Assembly: GCA_001931875.2 (NCBI GenBank)
Contig: MSJH02000546.1
Coordinates: 62,001-126,000, forward strand
DNA length: 64,000 nucleotides
Reading direction: 5' to 3'
From: Byssochlamys sp. IMV 00236
Lineage: Eukaryota; Ascomycota; Eurotiomycetes; Eurotiales; Thermoascaceae
Positions 34,468 through 47,244 of the stretch are shown piece by piece (the first letter of the stretch is position 1; each line of letters begins with the position of its first letter). The translations under genes and the position numbers were made by a program. A model generated the notes under the pieces. The model saw only the letters and a program-made list of their open reading frames with translations. It made no database searches and was not told where the DNA came from.

Positions 34468-35435
34468 TCCTTTTTTATACTACCTTTTTTTTGACAGACT
34501 GCCGCTGGCAGAAAAGAAGATTCCTTTTAATGACGGAGTTGTGACTTGATTTTGCTTTCCGTCATGTTTCCAAGTCTCATGATATCTTTTCTATAACTAT
34601 GAGGACTTGTCGAAGATTGTATGATTTCTCATGGGAGCTGGGTATTTTCCCTTTTTTCGGTCTTTTCTGGGTGGCCATCTGCTAGAGCAATATTTCTGAT
34701 ACATCTATTTTTAACTTTCTGTGAAATCTGCGCGACAGGCGAATATGTTGGATAGCTAAGTTCTTCGGTCCCTGAGAATTCCTGACGATGTTCGCTAGGT
34801 ACGGGAGACCGGGTTAAAGAAGAAAAAGTTACGGTCTGCACTGCATAGTGTCTGGACAGGGTTATGCTTGTTCGAATGTATATCTTCCGATAGGAATATA
34901 GATTGATAATTTTTCATCTGGTGGTGAACTTGAGACTAAACGTACAAAGCCCTGAAACTGTTTCTGAATTCCAAAATGTACAATGATCCAGAGAGTTATA
35001 CTCCCACTATCTTAAACTCTCCCGCTACCCCATATGGGATACAAGATCTTTCTGAGCGGTGCCTTGGGATAATCGCTAAATGAAACAAACCGAATTTAGC
35101 TAAAACAAAACAAGAAGCTATAACAATACCGTGCGAGTCAATACGGCTTGGAAGCCGAATTTATCGCTTATTCTTTTTTTTTTTTTGGCGTGTGACGTAA
35201 CGCCAGGATGCATATAGTTCCCAGCAGCAGGACATGACGCAGAGATAAGAACCACATAAATAGGGGCATAAACATCGTGACAATCGTTTGGACGTTAGGC
35301 ATTCGAATATTTTCATTTCATCATATCAATCGTAACATGAGCGGTCCATAGCGCGGCTATCATGGGGGGTTGGTTGGAAGAAAGGACTGAACAGAAACCC
35401 GCTTCAAGATACTTTCGGTATCTCACTATGCAAAT
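34468..35435. other. convergent intergenic region
   Basis: 968 bp between the 3' ends of the carrier (+) and the giant repeat gene (-). A run of about 13 T lies near 35174-35186. No gene recognised. Confidence 0.5.
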
Positions 35436-38400
35436 TCACAGCGTAGTGAGTCGCTTCAGCCAGCTTGTTCTTTTCGTTCCACTGGCGGGAGGTGCATGCC
35501 GGCTGTCGTATGCTCTGCTCCAACGCTCGCGTTCGTAGTCGCCGCTTCCTGAGCTGCTCTTGATACCGTCGCGGTCGCCCCTGCGTGCTTCTCGACGCCG
35601 AGCACGTCGTTCTGCAATCTCATCATCGGTGAGTCCCGGATATTTGGCGCGTCGACGAGCCAAACGACGCATTTCCCGACGAGCCTCCTCATCCGAAGAC
35701 AGAGAGTGGCCGTTTTGAGCATCAGGGCCTGGCGGTACATCAATCACAGTGGCTACAAGTGGAGGTGGCTCGGGAGGATCTGTGGCTTGCGAATGGACCC
35801 AAGACGACGTTTTATCTTTACCGCCAGACATAACAGGGTGGAACTCTGCCGGATCTGGTGCAGTTGGTCTTCGACGTCTCGATCGGCCAGGTTGATGGTG
35901 TCGTTCACCAGCATAGTCCTCCTCCGGCGCGTGAGAGCGTCGTCGACCAGATTTGGACCGGTGTCTGGAGCCCCCGTTCATTTCTTCTACCTCTCTTGTG
36001 CGTCGTCGTTCGCGTCGTTCTGTCGCTCTGGCTTCAGCGCGGGCTTCTGTTTCTCTAGCTTCCTGCTCCTCCCGGGCCCGGCGTTCCTCCCGAGCAGCTC
36101 TACGGGCTCTTTTTTCTTCACGTCTCCTTTCTTCTTCCCTTTCCTCTTCCTCGCGGGCACGCTTCTCACGGGCTTCTTTTTCCTCTCGCCTCCTAATCCG
36201 GCGCTCTTCAGCTTCTCTGAGTTCAGCAGCGTGCCGTGAAGAGCGTTTTGCTCTGCGTTCGGCTCTCCGCGCCTCTGTATCTTCAGGTTCGGTATCTGCA
36301 CCACCGGGCGGAGCTGCATCGGTCATAAAGCCTTCCACATCAGTCTCTGGTCTCGTTGATCGTCTCTTTTTCCTATCCTCTCGTCTAATACGTCGGGCTT
36401 CTTCCCTCTCAACATCCGTCATGTGTTTGGCATCATCGTCACGATACGACCGGGACCTGCGACGTTCTGGAGGATCTGGTCTCGAAGGCTTCCGCAGCGA
36501 TCCAAGAAGCGCCATGAATCCACCGCCTTCTGGCTTCTTAGGTGCATTGCTAGACCGTCTATGGTGTCGCTCCTTTGGCGGAGCTTCGACAAAGGCAAGA
36601 TCATCAGGCCCAGAGAATACTTCTGGCCCCTGAGGCGCGTCAACCATGACGATATCATCTTGAACATCCACATCCCTTGTTTTCGCCTGCAAAGTTTCGA
36701 AGTTAGACCAGCTCCTAGAAAGAAAGCTCTCGTAACAGATAGTTGATTTCAGTAGAACTGGCTCACTTACCTCTCTTTTGGACCTACTTCTCCTTTTGGC
36801 TCTTGAGGCCTCCTTCGAGGATATATCGTATTCATCTCCGTTGATCATTACAATATCATCCTCGTCTACGGTATAAGGATCGGGCGCTAAAAGGAAAGCG
36901 TGAGAAGGGCGTTCGGGAGATATCATGGCAGAATCCTTACCTGATTTTCTTTTTTCTGACCGTCTACCTTCTCTATTGCGCTTAGATGAACTAACCCCCA
37001 TCATCTTTGCTGCTTTATCAGGCATTTCTCGTCTTTCATCAGGAGGCGGTGATAGGAGTCCAGAGTCCTCAACGTCGACAGATGGACGCCTTGAAGTCGG
37101 TCTCGAGGCAGAACCGCCAGGCCGTCGACCAGACTTGGTTCTGGAAGGAGGAGGAGGCGCGTTGCCAAGGAGAAAATTGGAGAATCCCATACCGCGATTC
37201 TGGCGGGAAGACTTCGCCTCTGCTTTCCTCTCTCTGTCAGAAGTGGACGATCTCTCGCCTTCGTTTTCCGATACACGGTGTCGATGACGCCTGGTCGCAT
37301 CGGACTTAGACCTCGCCAGAGCAGGTGGAGATCGCTCCTTTGTCCGTGGGATGTCGATTTCTTCTTTCGGTCTGCTGTCTCTCCTAGATGGCTTCTTTGG
37401 TGGAGCAGCGGCCCAGAAGCCCCACGAGGAAGCACCTGCCGTACGTTCTACTTTCGTGCGTTCCCTTCTAGGATGCTTCGCATGAGCAGATTCAGGGGGC
37501 GGAGTTGGGGGTGCACCAGGTTCCTCTTCCGGGGCTGGTGCTGGTGGTGTCTCAACGGGTGGAGGCTCGTCCATCACAGGTGATGGCTCTTTCTTGGGCT
37601 CAGAGCTCTTCTTGGTTTTCTTGGATACTTGCTCTGGAGCAGGTTCTGGAGCAGGTTCTGGAGCAGCTGGCGGCTCCGGGGCTTCGTCGTCCGGGCCGTC
37701 CGGGAAACTGCCTGGAATAGAGTCGTACGATTTTTCCTTCCTCTCAACAGGCTCGGGAGCAGGAGGAGGTATTGCTGTTTCTTTTTTGGATGAAGAAGTC
37801 TTGGTCGACTTTGACTTGGATAAAGTAGTTGCCTTTTGAGGTGGAGGCTCCACCGTAGGCTCAACAGCCTCTTTCGCCTTCTCTTCTTGCTTCTCTTTTT
37901 CCTTCTCCCTTTCCTTCTCTTCTTCCTTCTCCTTCTCCTTATCCTTCTTGGCCGGCTCAAGGGCCTTGATGCGTTCGGCGACTGAGAGCTTGCCAGTTGT
38001 CTTGGTCTTGGATGCGGACGCAGTCTTCGCTGGCGGCGCGGCTGTCGCGGCTGCATCATCCGTAGCCGCGGTAGGCGCCTCTCCACCCCCAACATCAATC
38101 AGGAGATCATCGATACCGTGAGACTTCTTCCCGGCATCACCAGCTTTGATCTCGGACTTGCTACTTTTCTTGGGTGGCTCTTCCGTAAGGTCCAGTAGAT
38201 CGGCTTTAGGTTCGGGTTCAGGGTCCTTGGGTTTCTCTTCTTTCGACTTGCTCAATTTCGACTTGGTCGTTGTGCTTGTGCCTAAACTTCCCCAGAAACT
38301 CCTGACTGCTTTAGCTGGAGTATCTGCCACAGCTGGCTCTGGTTTAGACTCTTCGACTGGCTCCTTCTCTTTGCTCTTAGTCTTTAGCAGCTTGCTATCA

Positions 38401-39550
38401 TCGACCTTCGTCTTAGTTAGTGTACCCTTCTTAGTGCCCTTCGTTTTTGTACTGAACCCTGCCCACGGGTCATTATCAGCGATAGCATCCAGAGCAGAAG
38501 CTGGTTCTAGCTCGGGGGTGAGGCCTTGAGCAGGAGGAGTAGGTGCCGGAGGTGGAGGCTCTTCTATAGCTTTGCTCTTTTTGCTCTTCTTCTTTTCCTT
38601 TGCGGTTCCCCAGATTCCCCAATCCTCTTCGGGAGGTTGTTCCACAATAGGTTCAGGGGCGGGTTCAACGACAGGTTCAGGTTCCGCCACAGGCTCAGTT
38701 AGAACGGGAATGTCCTTCCCTGGTATAGGAAGGCCTTTTGCTTTGAGCTGCTTCTCTCTTTTCTTCTGCTCTTTGCCTGATAAAGTAGCCCAATTCTCGT
38801 AGAGCGGATCCTGCAGTTGAGCCTCTGGCTTTGGCTCAGGTTCGGGCTCAGGTTCTGGCTCTAGTTCTAGCTGAGGTTCTGGCTCAGGGTCAGGCTCAGT
38901 TGGAATAGGAATGTCCTTCCCTGGTACAGGAAGGCCCTTTGCTTTGAGCTGCTTTTCTCTTCTCTTTTGCTCTTTACCTGATAGAGTAGCCCAATTCTCG
39001 TAAAGCGGATCCTGCGGGTGAGCCTCTGGTTTGGGCTCAGGTTCTAGTTCCGGTTCGCGTGCTGGCTCTGGCTCTGGCTCCGGCTCCGGCTCCGGCTCAT
39101 GCTTAGGTTTAGGTTCAGGCTCAGGCTCAGGCTTAGTTGGAACAGGAATACCCTTCCCTGGTACAAGAAGGCCCTTTGCTTTGAGCTGCTTTTCTCTTCT
39201 CTTTTGCTCTTTACTAGATAGAGTGGCCCAATTCTCGTAAAGCGGATCCCAAGGCGCTGCAGGTTTAGCCTCTAGTTGTAGTTCTGGCTCAGGCTCAGGT
39301 TCTGGTTTCGGTTCGCGTGCTGGCTCTGGCTCTGGCTCAGACTTAGGTTCAGGTTCAGGTTCAGGCTCAGGCTCAGGCTTAGTTGGAATAGGAATACCCT
39401 TCCCTGGTATAAGAAGGCCCTTTGCTTTGAGCTGCTTTTCTCTTCTCTTTTGCTCTTTACCTGATAAAGTAGCCCAATTCTCATAGAGCGGATCCCAAGG
39501 CGCTGCAGGTTCCGGCTCCGGCTCTGGTTCAGGTTCCAATTCAGGTGCTG

Positions 39551-39599
<49 letters not shown>

Positions 39600-42075
39600 C
39601 TCAGGCTCTGGCTCTGGCTCAGGCTCGGGCTTAGTTGGAATAGAAAGAATATCCTTCCCTGGTATAGGAAGGCCCTTTTCTTTGAGCTGCTTTTCTCTTC
39701 TCTTTTGCTCTTTGCCTGATAGAGTGGCCCAATTCTCATAGAGCGGATCCCAAGTTACTGCAGGTTCTAGCTCCGGCTCAGGCTCCGGCTCAGGTTCAGG
39801 TTCAGGTTTAAGCTCTGATTCGGGCGCTGGCTCAGGCTCAGGTTCAGGTTTTGTCGGAATAGGAATATCCTTCTCCGGTATAGGAAGACCCTTTGCTTTA
39901 AGTTGCTTTTCTCTCTTCTTCTGCTCCTTGCCTGATAAAGTGGCCCAATTCTCATAGAGCGGATCCCAAGTTACCGTAGGACTTGGCTCAGGCTCAGGTT
40001 CAGGTTGAGGTCCAGGTTCGGGTGCTGGCTCTGGTTCCACAACTTTATCTTTCTTACCCTTTTTACTGCTCTTTGCAGTACCCCAGATACTCCAGTCATC
40101 TGCTGCTGCAGGCTCCGGAGCTGGCGGTGCGGGTGGTGGCTCTGCTGCCGCTCCCTTCTTCTTCTTGTCCTTCTTTGTTGAAATTCCCCAACCTCCCCAG
40201 CCATCTTCTGCATCCTTATTTTCAGCCACTGCGGGCGGAGGCTCAGGCGCTGGGACCGGGTCTTCAAAAGAATTCTTGTCGTCTTTCTTCTTGGCTAACG
40301 TGGCCCTGCTCCATGCATTATCATCAGCAGTCTCTGTCTTGTTCTTGGACGTCCCAAAAGCCGACCAGACATTGTCATTTGATGCTTCCTTAAGCTTGGA
40401 CTCCGGCACTGGGTCTTCCTTCAAGAGGCCTTTCTTTTTCTTGTCCTTCTTACTGATTGAGGTTCCCCAGGCATCCGGGATCGGCTCAGGTTCTGGCGGA
40501 GCAGGAGGGTCTGGCTCCTTTGGCGGTTCTTCGGCAGCCTTTCCCTTCTTTTTATCTTTCTTTCCCCATACTGCCCAAATGTCGTCGGCTGCAGGTTCAG
40601 GCTCTGCTGGCGGGGGATCTGGCTTTTTCGCAGGCTCCTCGGTAGCATCTTTGCCTTTCTTCTTGTCCTTTTTCGTGCCCCAGATATTCCAGTCGTCAGC
40701 AGGCTCTGGTTCCTGGACGGGTGCGGGTTCAGGCTCCTGAGCAGCGCCATTTTTCTTCTTCTTGTCTTTCTTGCTGACAGTAGCAAATCCCCAATCATCC
40801 TGCTCCTCGGTCTTTGTCACAGAAGCAGTATTGTCCTTTCCAAGATTGCCGAAGTCGAACCCCTTCTTGTCTTTTCCGCCTGAACCCAATGACCAGGGAT
40901 TATCACTCTTTTTTTCGCCGCCCCCATTTCCCTTAGATCCATTGTTGGCGTTATCGAAGCCCCATTTGTTTCCAGTGTTCCAGTCTGTACCCCAGCCGCC
41001 AAAACCGAACCCAGCCCCTGAGGTCTTCCCACCTGGTGCGTCAAAACTCAGATCCAGCTGAGGCGTAGTGTCATCGAGACTGACATCCTGAAATGAATTC
41101 GTAGGCGGGTCTGCTGCCGGAGCAGACGCCAGTCCAGCCTATGGTAGAGATTCAGTATAGCTCCGTATCAGCCATGTCTGACGGTGTCTTACAGTTCCTT
41201 TCTTATCCTTCTTTTTCTTGCCGGCGGTAGTGAAACCGGCCCATATATCATCGGCATTTGCCTCGGTCTCCTCGGCCCAGCTAAGATTATTGGCTGCAGA
41301 GGTAGCGGCTGCGGCCTCGGCTGCTTTCTTCTCCTCTTCTTCCTTCGCTCTTTGTTCCTCCTCTTCGGCCTTCTTCTTCTTGCTTTTCTTCTTACTACCC
41401 CCCGTAGCCCAATCGGTCCAGTCATCACCGGGGTCATCGCCGCCGTCGCCACCATCATCACCACCACCGCCATTATTGCCATCTCCGGCTGACCCGCCGC
41501 CAGAACCAGCATCTCCGCCATCCTGGCCTTCATTATTTGCATTAGTTTCACCTTCGTTATCCGACCCTGCGGATTTATTCGTCTGTGTCTTCTTGGCGGT
41601 AGAACCCTTCTTCTTTTTGTGTTCCCGGGCACCATACGGCTCTCCGAAATCTATTGATGCACTGGGAGCGCACTGCCCAGGAGCCTGCCGCTTATGATCT
41701 CGAATTTTATGCGGGGGTGCTGGCTCAGGTGTGGACACTTTTGCGCGGGCTAGAACCGGGATGGTAGAATATTCTGGAGGGAGATCGCTGATAGCTTCTT
41801 CATAAGACGGAGGTGACTGGCCGTCATGCGTTGGTTCGGGTCCTGTTAATATGATCTCTGATAGCAAAGCAGCGGTCTTGAGCGAGTCAAGACTTGAGTA
41901 GGGATTTGCGATGAATCCCTAATTCAGTCAGTATCGTATGGTTTGGGGAGAAGTAGAGCGTCGACGGCCAGGCCTGCGTAACGAAGCAAGACCAGCCATG
42001 GCCGCTAAGAAGTAAAGAAGCATTAGCACGTACCATGCCGGCGGTGGGTATATTGATGGACCACGATCCTTCCAT
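35436..42075 (-). CDS. giant intrinsically disordered repeat protein, function unknown
   Basis: Five exons, 42075..42034, 41918..41193, 41138..36941, 36886..36771 and 36686..35436 (introns 115, 54, 54, 84 nt), give about 2110 residues. Start [14 protein letters not shown] joins GFIANPYSS in phase. Near the N-terminus are two PPxY motifs ([14 protein letters not shown]), possible WW-domain/Rsp5-type ligase docking sites. The body alternates Trp-containing acidic motifs with Lys clusters, such as [15 protein letters not shown]. It includes six copies of [20 protein letters not shown] separated by Glu-Pro runs (see the repeat entry). The C-terminal third is Arg/Glu-rich with predicted long charged helices ([20 protein letters not shown]). 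No catalytic domain or membrane segment. Composition recalls septal-pore-associated and Woronin-tethering scaffold proteins, but I have no homology evidence. Additional introns in the repetitive part cannot be excluded. Confidence 0.65.
38791..39970 (-). repeat. six imperfect tandem repeats inside the giant gene
   Basis: Six copies of a unit of about 66-85 codons begin near 39967, 39747, 39491, 39245, 39007 and 38807, read leftwards. Each opens with a conserved block, [16 protein letters not shown](K/R), then REKQLKAKG and an [14 protein letters not shown] segment, followed by a variable (Glu-Pro)n run. All six carry a GGATCC (BamHI) site at the DPL codons. The blocks are nearly identical at the protein level while the EP runs vary in length, the pattern of unequal exchange. 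Copy number is likely to vary between strains. Confidence 0.85.
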
Positions 42076-45000
42076 ATCACGTACTTCGCAACGCGACCAG
42101 ACATGACGAAGCGTATTTCCAAATTTCTTCTTTTCCTCCGTCGCTCCCCATGATTTCGACGAAACGCTGCGCTCTTTATTCGCTCGGATGGCGACAGTAC
42201 AGGGTTGCGATGGCGCATATAGTCTTGACGCAGTACAATGGTTTAAGCTCTGCAGTCGCGCTGCGGACTCGGGTTCCATACTGCTGGGAGATATCGGGAC
42301 TCGAGCGCTGGCGTCCAGTTGACAATGACACTCATCGATGGCGGTGGTTCAATGCAAATGATACGTCTAAGAAGAGCGGTTCTGGAAACAAAAGTGCCGT
42401 TATACTCCGTATAAATCCGGACGACAGCAAAAAAAAAAAAAGTAATCCTCTGCAAGTCTCGCGCCTGATGGCGTTGTGAGTCAGCTAGCTCAAATGGTTC
42501 GAAGCACAGCGAGTATTGCTGAAGAAAAACTATTGATTCAAGGGATGCACAATGTGCGCATACAAATGCGATCGATGGGACAACCACGAAGGCAGGACAG
42601 GGACAGGGCAAGGGTATACGAGGCCAGTGAGTATGAAGAATCCAATGGCGGATGAAATTTGCAAGGAGGATTTACCAGAACGTTAGTGAGATCGATCGTC
42701 TCCAATATAATGCCAATAAAACAATAATAATGGCAATCTCTGCTTGACCACCTGCACTGGAATGTGTGCTCAGTCGCACGATTCCAAGAATGACAAGGGC
42801 TTTGAAGCTCTTTGTTCTGATCTCCAACACCCTCTTACCTGACAGGTCCGCGAGCTAGCGGTATCCAAACCAGCGCCAGTAAGGGGTGGCTGGGAGATTC
42901 GGGGCCAAAAGGCGTGAACGCCGATAGTGTGGGTGGGACGCAAACTGCGATTGGGAATCACGCAGGGACAAGCCACTCACACTTCAAGCTCTTATGCTGT
43001 TTGGGGATCAAGTCCGTCTCTGAGCGTAACTTTTTTGGTGTTCTTTCTCGTGTATCACGTTTATCAGAAGGGGGGTCGGGAGGCGTATCGATAGGGATCA
43101 ACTGGGTTCCCGCACCCGCAAACCTCCACCAAGCCGGGGTGTCAGAATCGTCGTCTTGTTTACCTAGACGGTTGTGACCTTGTGAGCCCCCCAGGTCAGA
43201 TTAATTGCTGGTAAGCATTCCGTTTCGCGCACCAGGTGGGGGTGGTGCTCTGTGAGAAGCTAGCCGGCCTTCGGGAAGGGCAGGAGAGAGCTAACCTGGG
43301 CTTTTCCTTTCCGCCGTGTCTGTTCAAAAGAGGGGTGATATCAAATTAGCAGCAGCTGGAGAGGAGATGGCTCAAAGAGGCAGAAGTGACGGCTCGAACA
43401 GCCCGTAAGAAGCAGAGGAGTCACAGGGTAGGATACGCGTGAAGCGCGACTGTCGACAGGCGGGTATATGAGGTTTTTCTTGATGGCTTTGCTCAGATCT
43501 TGTCTCCTGGGGTAAGAGTCACGAGTGAAAGATACTCAATCCGTTTTCCGTCTATACTTTCGGGCGATTCTGTAGATTAGCTGGATGTCCCTTCCCTGTC
43601 CTCACCGCATCGACGACGGCGAAGATCCCGACGCGTCTATAGAATGACCGTTCGTCGAGTCTAACGGCGACTCGGCCATCCTGTTGGAGAAAACAGCCCT
43701 GCCAGCATCCCACTGGTTGGCCTGCCTTACCATAACCCTGCATTCCCAAGTTGACCAGCAGGGCGTTCTCACTGGATATGCGAGCAATCGTGTGGCACTG
43801 AGGGAGGGTCCAGCAGGTCAGTCGGGCGCCAGTCGTGGAGCACACACTTCGTTCCGTCTGGACTCCATCTTGGCTGGCTGCGGATCGAAAAGACAATGCT
43901 GTTGTAGTTCTTATCCTTTTGACCCGCTGTTCGCTGCGCCATCACGAGACGTATTACAATTCCGGGCGCAATTATTGTTGAGATTGTACTTAGGCAGTTA
44001 GCAACTTTCCAAACAGAGTGGATCAACAGATCGATCTGACCATGTCTGAGTCTTAATGGACTTTTTAGAGTCTAGACGGGGCTGTCTGGAGGACGTGTCG
44101 GGAACAACACCATTAAGAGGGAAAACTCAGAAGCTCCAGCTCCTGATATCTGTGGAAGGTATATACAATATTAACATGCGTGCTGAATGCATGCCCCGGA
44201 ACATGGAGATGACAATTCCTGAGGTGCGATGAGGATGAGTCGATTGCCGATTCAATAATGTGGCGCCTTCCTCTTTCACGCTTTGACGCTACACATTTGC
44301 AGCATCTGCAATTCCTTCAAGTCATCTCTGTCAAGTTGGAACTGGTAATCTCTTCGTTATGTGATGATGAATATTAGGATATTAGGAAAGACTCTGATGT
44401 CTATGTTCGCTCGTTCTTCTCAATTGGACGGACTACGTTCTGCTCCCGGCGGAAGGAACCTCCTACTCACCCCGCAATGAGCTACACATGGAATCATGGA
44501 TACACACCTCTTCTACACTACTAGTATCCTTCTTTTCGACCAGCAAGTGATTTCAAAATGGCTATGCAGTGAGTACATGGCTCCCGCCTCCTACTCAGAC
44601 AAGGAACCCATTTAACCTACCTACCTAACTAGGTACATATGCTGCCCGTACTAAATGGCTCACTTAACGCCTGCCTTTGGGCACATTGTTTGGATCACCG
44701 GCCACGAGGCTTCCTGCTTGCCAGCTGGCGTGCCTCAAGCATACTATTTCCGTCGCAGAAGTGGAGTTGGCTACTGCGTAAAACATCTAAAACGCCTAGC
44801 TTATTCCTGTTTCTGATTTCTGCCCCTCTTCGAGAAACTACGACGACGAACAACTCATCAAGAAGCAGAAAAGGAAAAGATACATACATATTATTCAGAT
44901 ATAGTACGGTCTAGATGGGACTATGGACTGGAGAGATCGCAATTACTTTTCCCAAGGGAGAATCGTCGCCTCCGTGTGTGGATTCGTGGCAGCTCTTGCC

Positions 45001-46115
45001 AAGAAGGAATGGAATTATATCAACTGCCCCTCTCCAAGAAAAAAAAGAGAAAAAAAAAAAAAGAGAAAAGAAAAGAAAAAAGAAAAAGCAAAAAGGAAAA
45101 AAAAGATGAGTCAAGGAGAAATGACCCCGCTGCCTCCACAAGAAGGAAGAAAGAGAATTTCATCTCTTCGATAATCATTATGTGCAGACACCGATGCATA
45201 TACACCCCTCGTGCGGCGGGACGCAAATGACATCTGTATGTTGCCGCAAGCGGGTCCGGTTTTTCTTCACCGCTACATCGGGGATGTCGAGATCCTAAGT
45301 AGGACCGCGGGTTTATCCGTTCGCTTATGCGGAAGAATATGAGGAGCCTAGGAGGAGAGGAAAGTTTTTGACTTTGAATTCATTGCGCGTCGATCTTCTG
45401 TTAAGGTCACCAGGTTTCCCTGACTGCTATCTAATTAACTAAGATCCGGTATCTCAGTTCGGGCAGGTTATGACCCTCTTGTTACAAGATCGGACGACAT
45501 TTAGGTCACAGAGAGACCTGGCCTGACCACAGATCTATGCTCGATGGAAATCGTCGAGCCAAGCTTGCAGAGTGAATACTGCCATGCTTGCGTTAGTTAA
45601 TCGGCCAACAAGGGACTTCCCTACAGACGTCCCCTTCGCCAACTCGCGGCCACAGTAAGACAATATGATTGCTTTAACATAGTTATTGATTCTGAGAAAG
45701 GACCGGAGCGCACGAAATTCAAGCATAACACGACCGATAGAATACGCTTGATATGAATTATGTATGGTGGTCGAAACAAGGAGTAATCACTGGTTGCAGT
45801 CATAATTGCTATCATTGAAACTCAAGCATACATTATGGTATCGCCGCAGAGAGAGAATCATCTCAGGTCGTTTGACGAAAAGAAAAATAAAGAAGGGTGG
45901 AGATCGAAAATCCGTCCAGCAACATGCCACCTACATATTCGAAGTAAATAATGAGACGGTAAAGAGACCAGACATAAGATACAATAATCGTACATAGGAA
46001 ACAGGTCCTCCAGCAGGCACTTTTGTTTTTCGCCTGTTCCAGTAATCACCTTGCCCCAACACCGACATCCAAACACTTCGTATCATTGAGGATTGATAAG
46101 GGGTTCATCTCTCAC
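42076..46115. other. 4-kb region with no supported gene
   Basis: This is the longest gene-free stretch here, between the start of the giant gene (-) and the 3' end of the HMG-box gene (-). GC content is normal for most of it and there is no TA-rich decay. Open frames, for example 43896..43552 (-) and 44639-44914 (+), have no motif or credible splice links. It may hold a long promoter and 5' leader of the giant gene, a non-coding transcript, or a small multi-exon gene I could not rebuild. Confidence 0.4.
45041..45110 (+). repeat. purine-only low-complexity tract
   Basis: About 70 bp of nearly pure A/G (runs of A broken by G), polypyrimidine on the other strand. Open frames through it give Lys/Arg homopolymers that are artefacts. 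Confidence 0.8.
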
Positions 46116-47244
46116 TTAAGATTCCTCCGATCCACGGCTCTTCTTGTTATGGGAAGGCGGGTCTTCACCATAGATCTCTCTGTGTTCGCGCGAGTATCTC
46201 TCATAGTCCTCCTTATAGAGTTCATTAAATTTCTAGAGTTACAATTGTCAGTATGGGTGATTTAGAACCGTGCAATACCTTCAAAAGAATTTTCTTTCAC
46301 ATACCTGCTTCTCAGACTCGGTGAGACCTTTCCACTCCTCTCCAGCGCGGGCAGCAGCCTCCTGCACGGACATGTGCTTGAAATCGCCACTCTCATAACG
46401 TTCCTTGAGGAAGAGAGCATAGGAACTGGCAGCTTTCTTGACCAATCGGTCGTCGCTGAGCTGATGGTACTTGCCTGACTTCGCATCTCCTAGCAGCTGC
46501 CTGAGCCTTCTCCGAGCAGCATTGGCGTCCTTGATCTGAAGAGGTGTGTGCGACTTAATCCACGCATCATAGGCAGCTGAATTCTCTGCCTTGTTGGACT
46601 CTGCAATTTGGGCGTAGCGCTAGAAGAATAATGTCAACTATTAGCAATGACTTTTACAAACCATAGATAGATGCCAAGAACAATTTACTCACCTCGAGCT
46701 CGTAGGACGGCAGCTCTTTGACCGCATTAGCCACTTCCTTGAAACGTTGAGCTGGGGGTTTGCCCTCTTCTTTCGGGCCAGAGACCATCTTCTCCTGGAA
46801 AGCTACAGTGTATGCTGACTGGGGCAGTTTCTTCGGTGGCTCCAGTGCGGTGATCTTGAGCTGCTTGATCTCCTCCTTCAGGGCTTTTGCTTTCTGCGCC
46901 TCCTTCTTTGCCTCCTTCTCTTCGGGGGTCAACTCCTTCTTTTTCGAGCTGGTGCTCTTCTTCCCGGTCTTCTTGCTTCCGCTGGATCCTGTAGACGCCT
47001 TGGCCCGCCCTGTATGCGCTTTAGGCCGGCCGGCAGTCGCATACGAGTTGGCTTGAATTTGGGATAGAATGCTTCGAACGGGACCCGTGGGAGTTTCTCG
47101 CTTCAAGGAAAGGCCATTGACAGCCAGGCTGACGCGCCTGACGTGACGAGGGACGAGGGACACGCGAGTAGACAACGGCAGTGTTTCCCTCAGACCGAAT
47201 TGACGGACAATGCACCGCCCGCGGCGGGCGAGCATGAAAGGCAT
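46116..47244 (-). CDS. hmbB: mitochondrial HMG-box protein, HmbB/Abf2-like
   Basis: Three exons, 47244..46693, 46619..46305 and 46232..46116 (introns 73 and 72 nt), give 327 residues. The first about 70 residues are Arg/Ser/Val-rich and almost acid-free, with a plausible presequence end near NSYATAG. A Lys-rich helical linker follows (about 90-135, TPEEKEAKKEAQKAK). HMG box A lies about 137-208 (QSAYTVAFQEKM ... AYDAWIKSH) and box B about 245-315 (SSYALFLKERYESG ... WKGLTESEKQKFNELYKEDY). Two boxes behind a presequence is the plan of Abf2/TFAM and of Aspergillus HmbB, which packages mitochondrial DNA. Symbol assigned by resemblance. Its start lies 444 bp from that of prp5. Confidence 0.85.

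Noticed and set aside
39272..39739. Ser/Gln/Leu-rich frames on both strands of the EP repeat region
   Set aside because: Frame-shifted readings of GAA/CCA-type repeats; low-complexity artefacts of the giant gene.
43552..43896. 114-codon minus-strand frame in the 4-kb gap
   Set aside because: No motif, overlaps other equal-quality frames; not distinguishable from chance.
44911..45230. Lys-rich and Phe-rich frames at the purine tract
   Set aside because: Simple-sequence translation of A/G or T/C runs.
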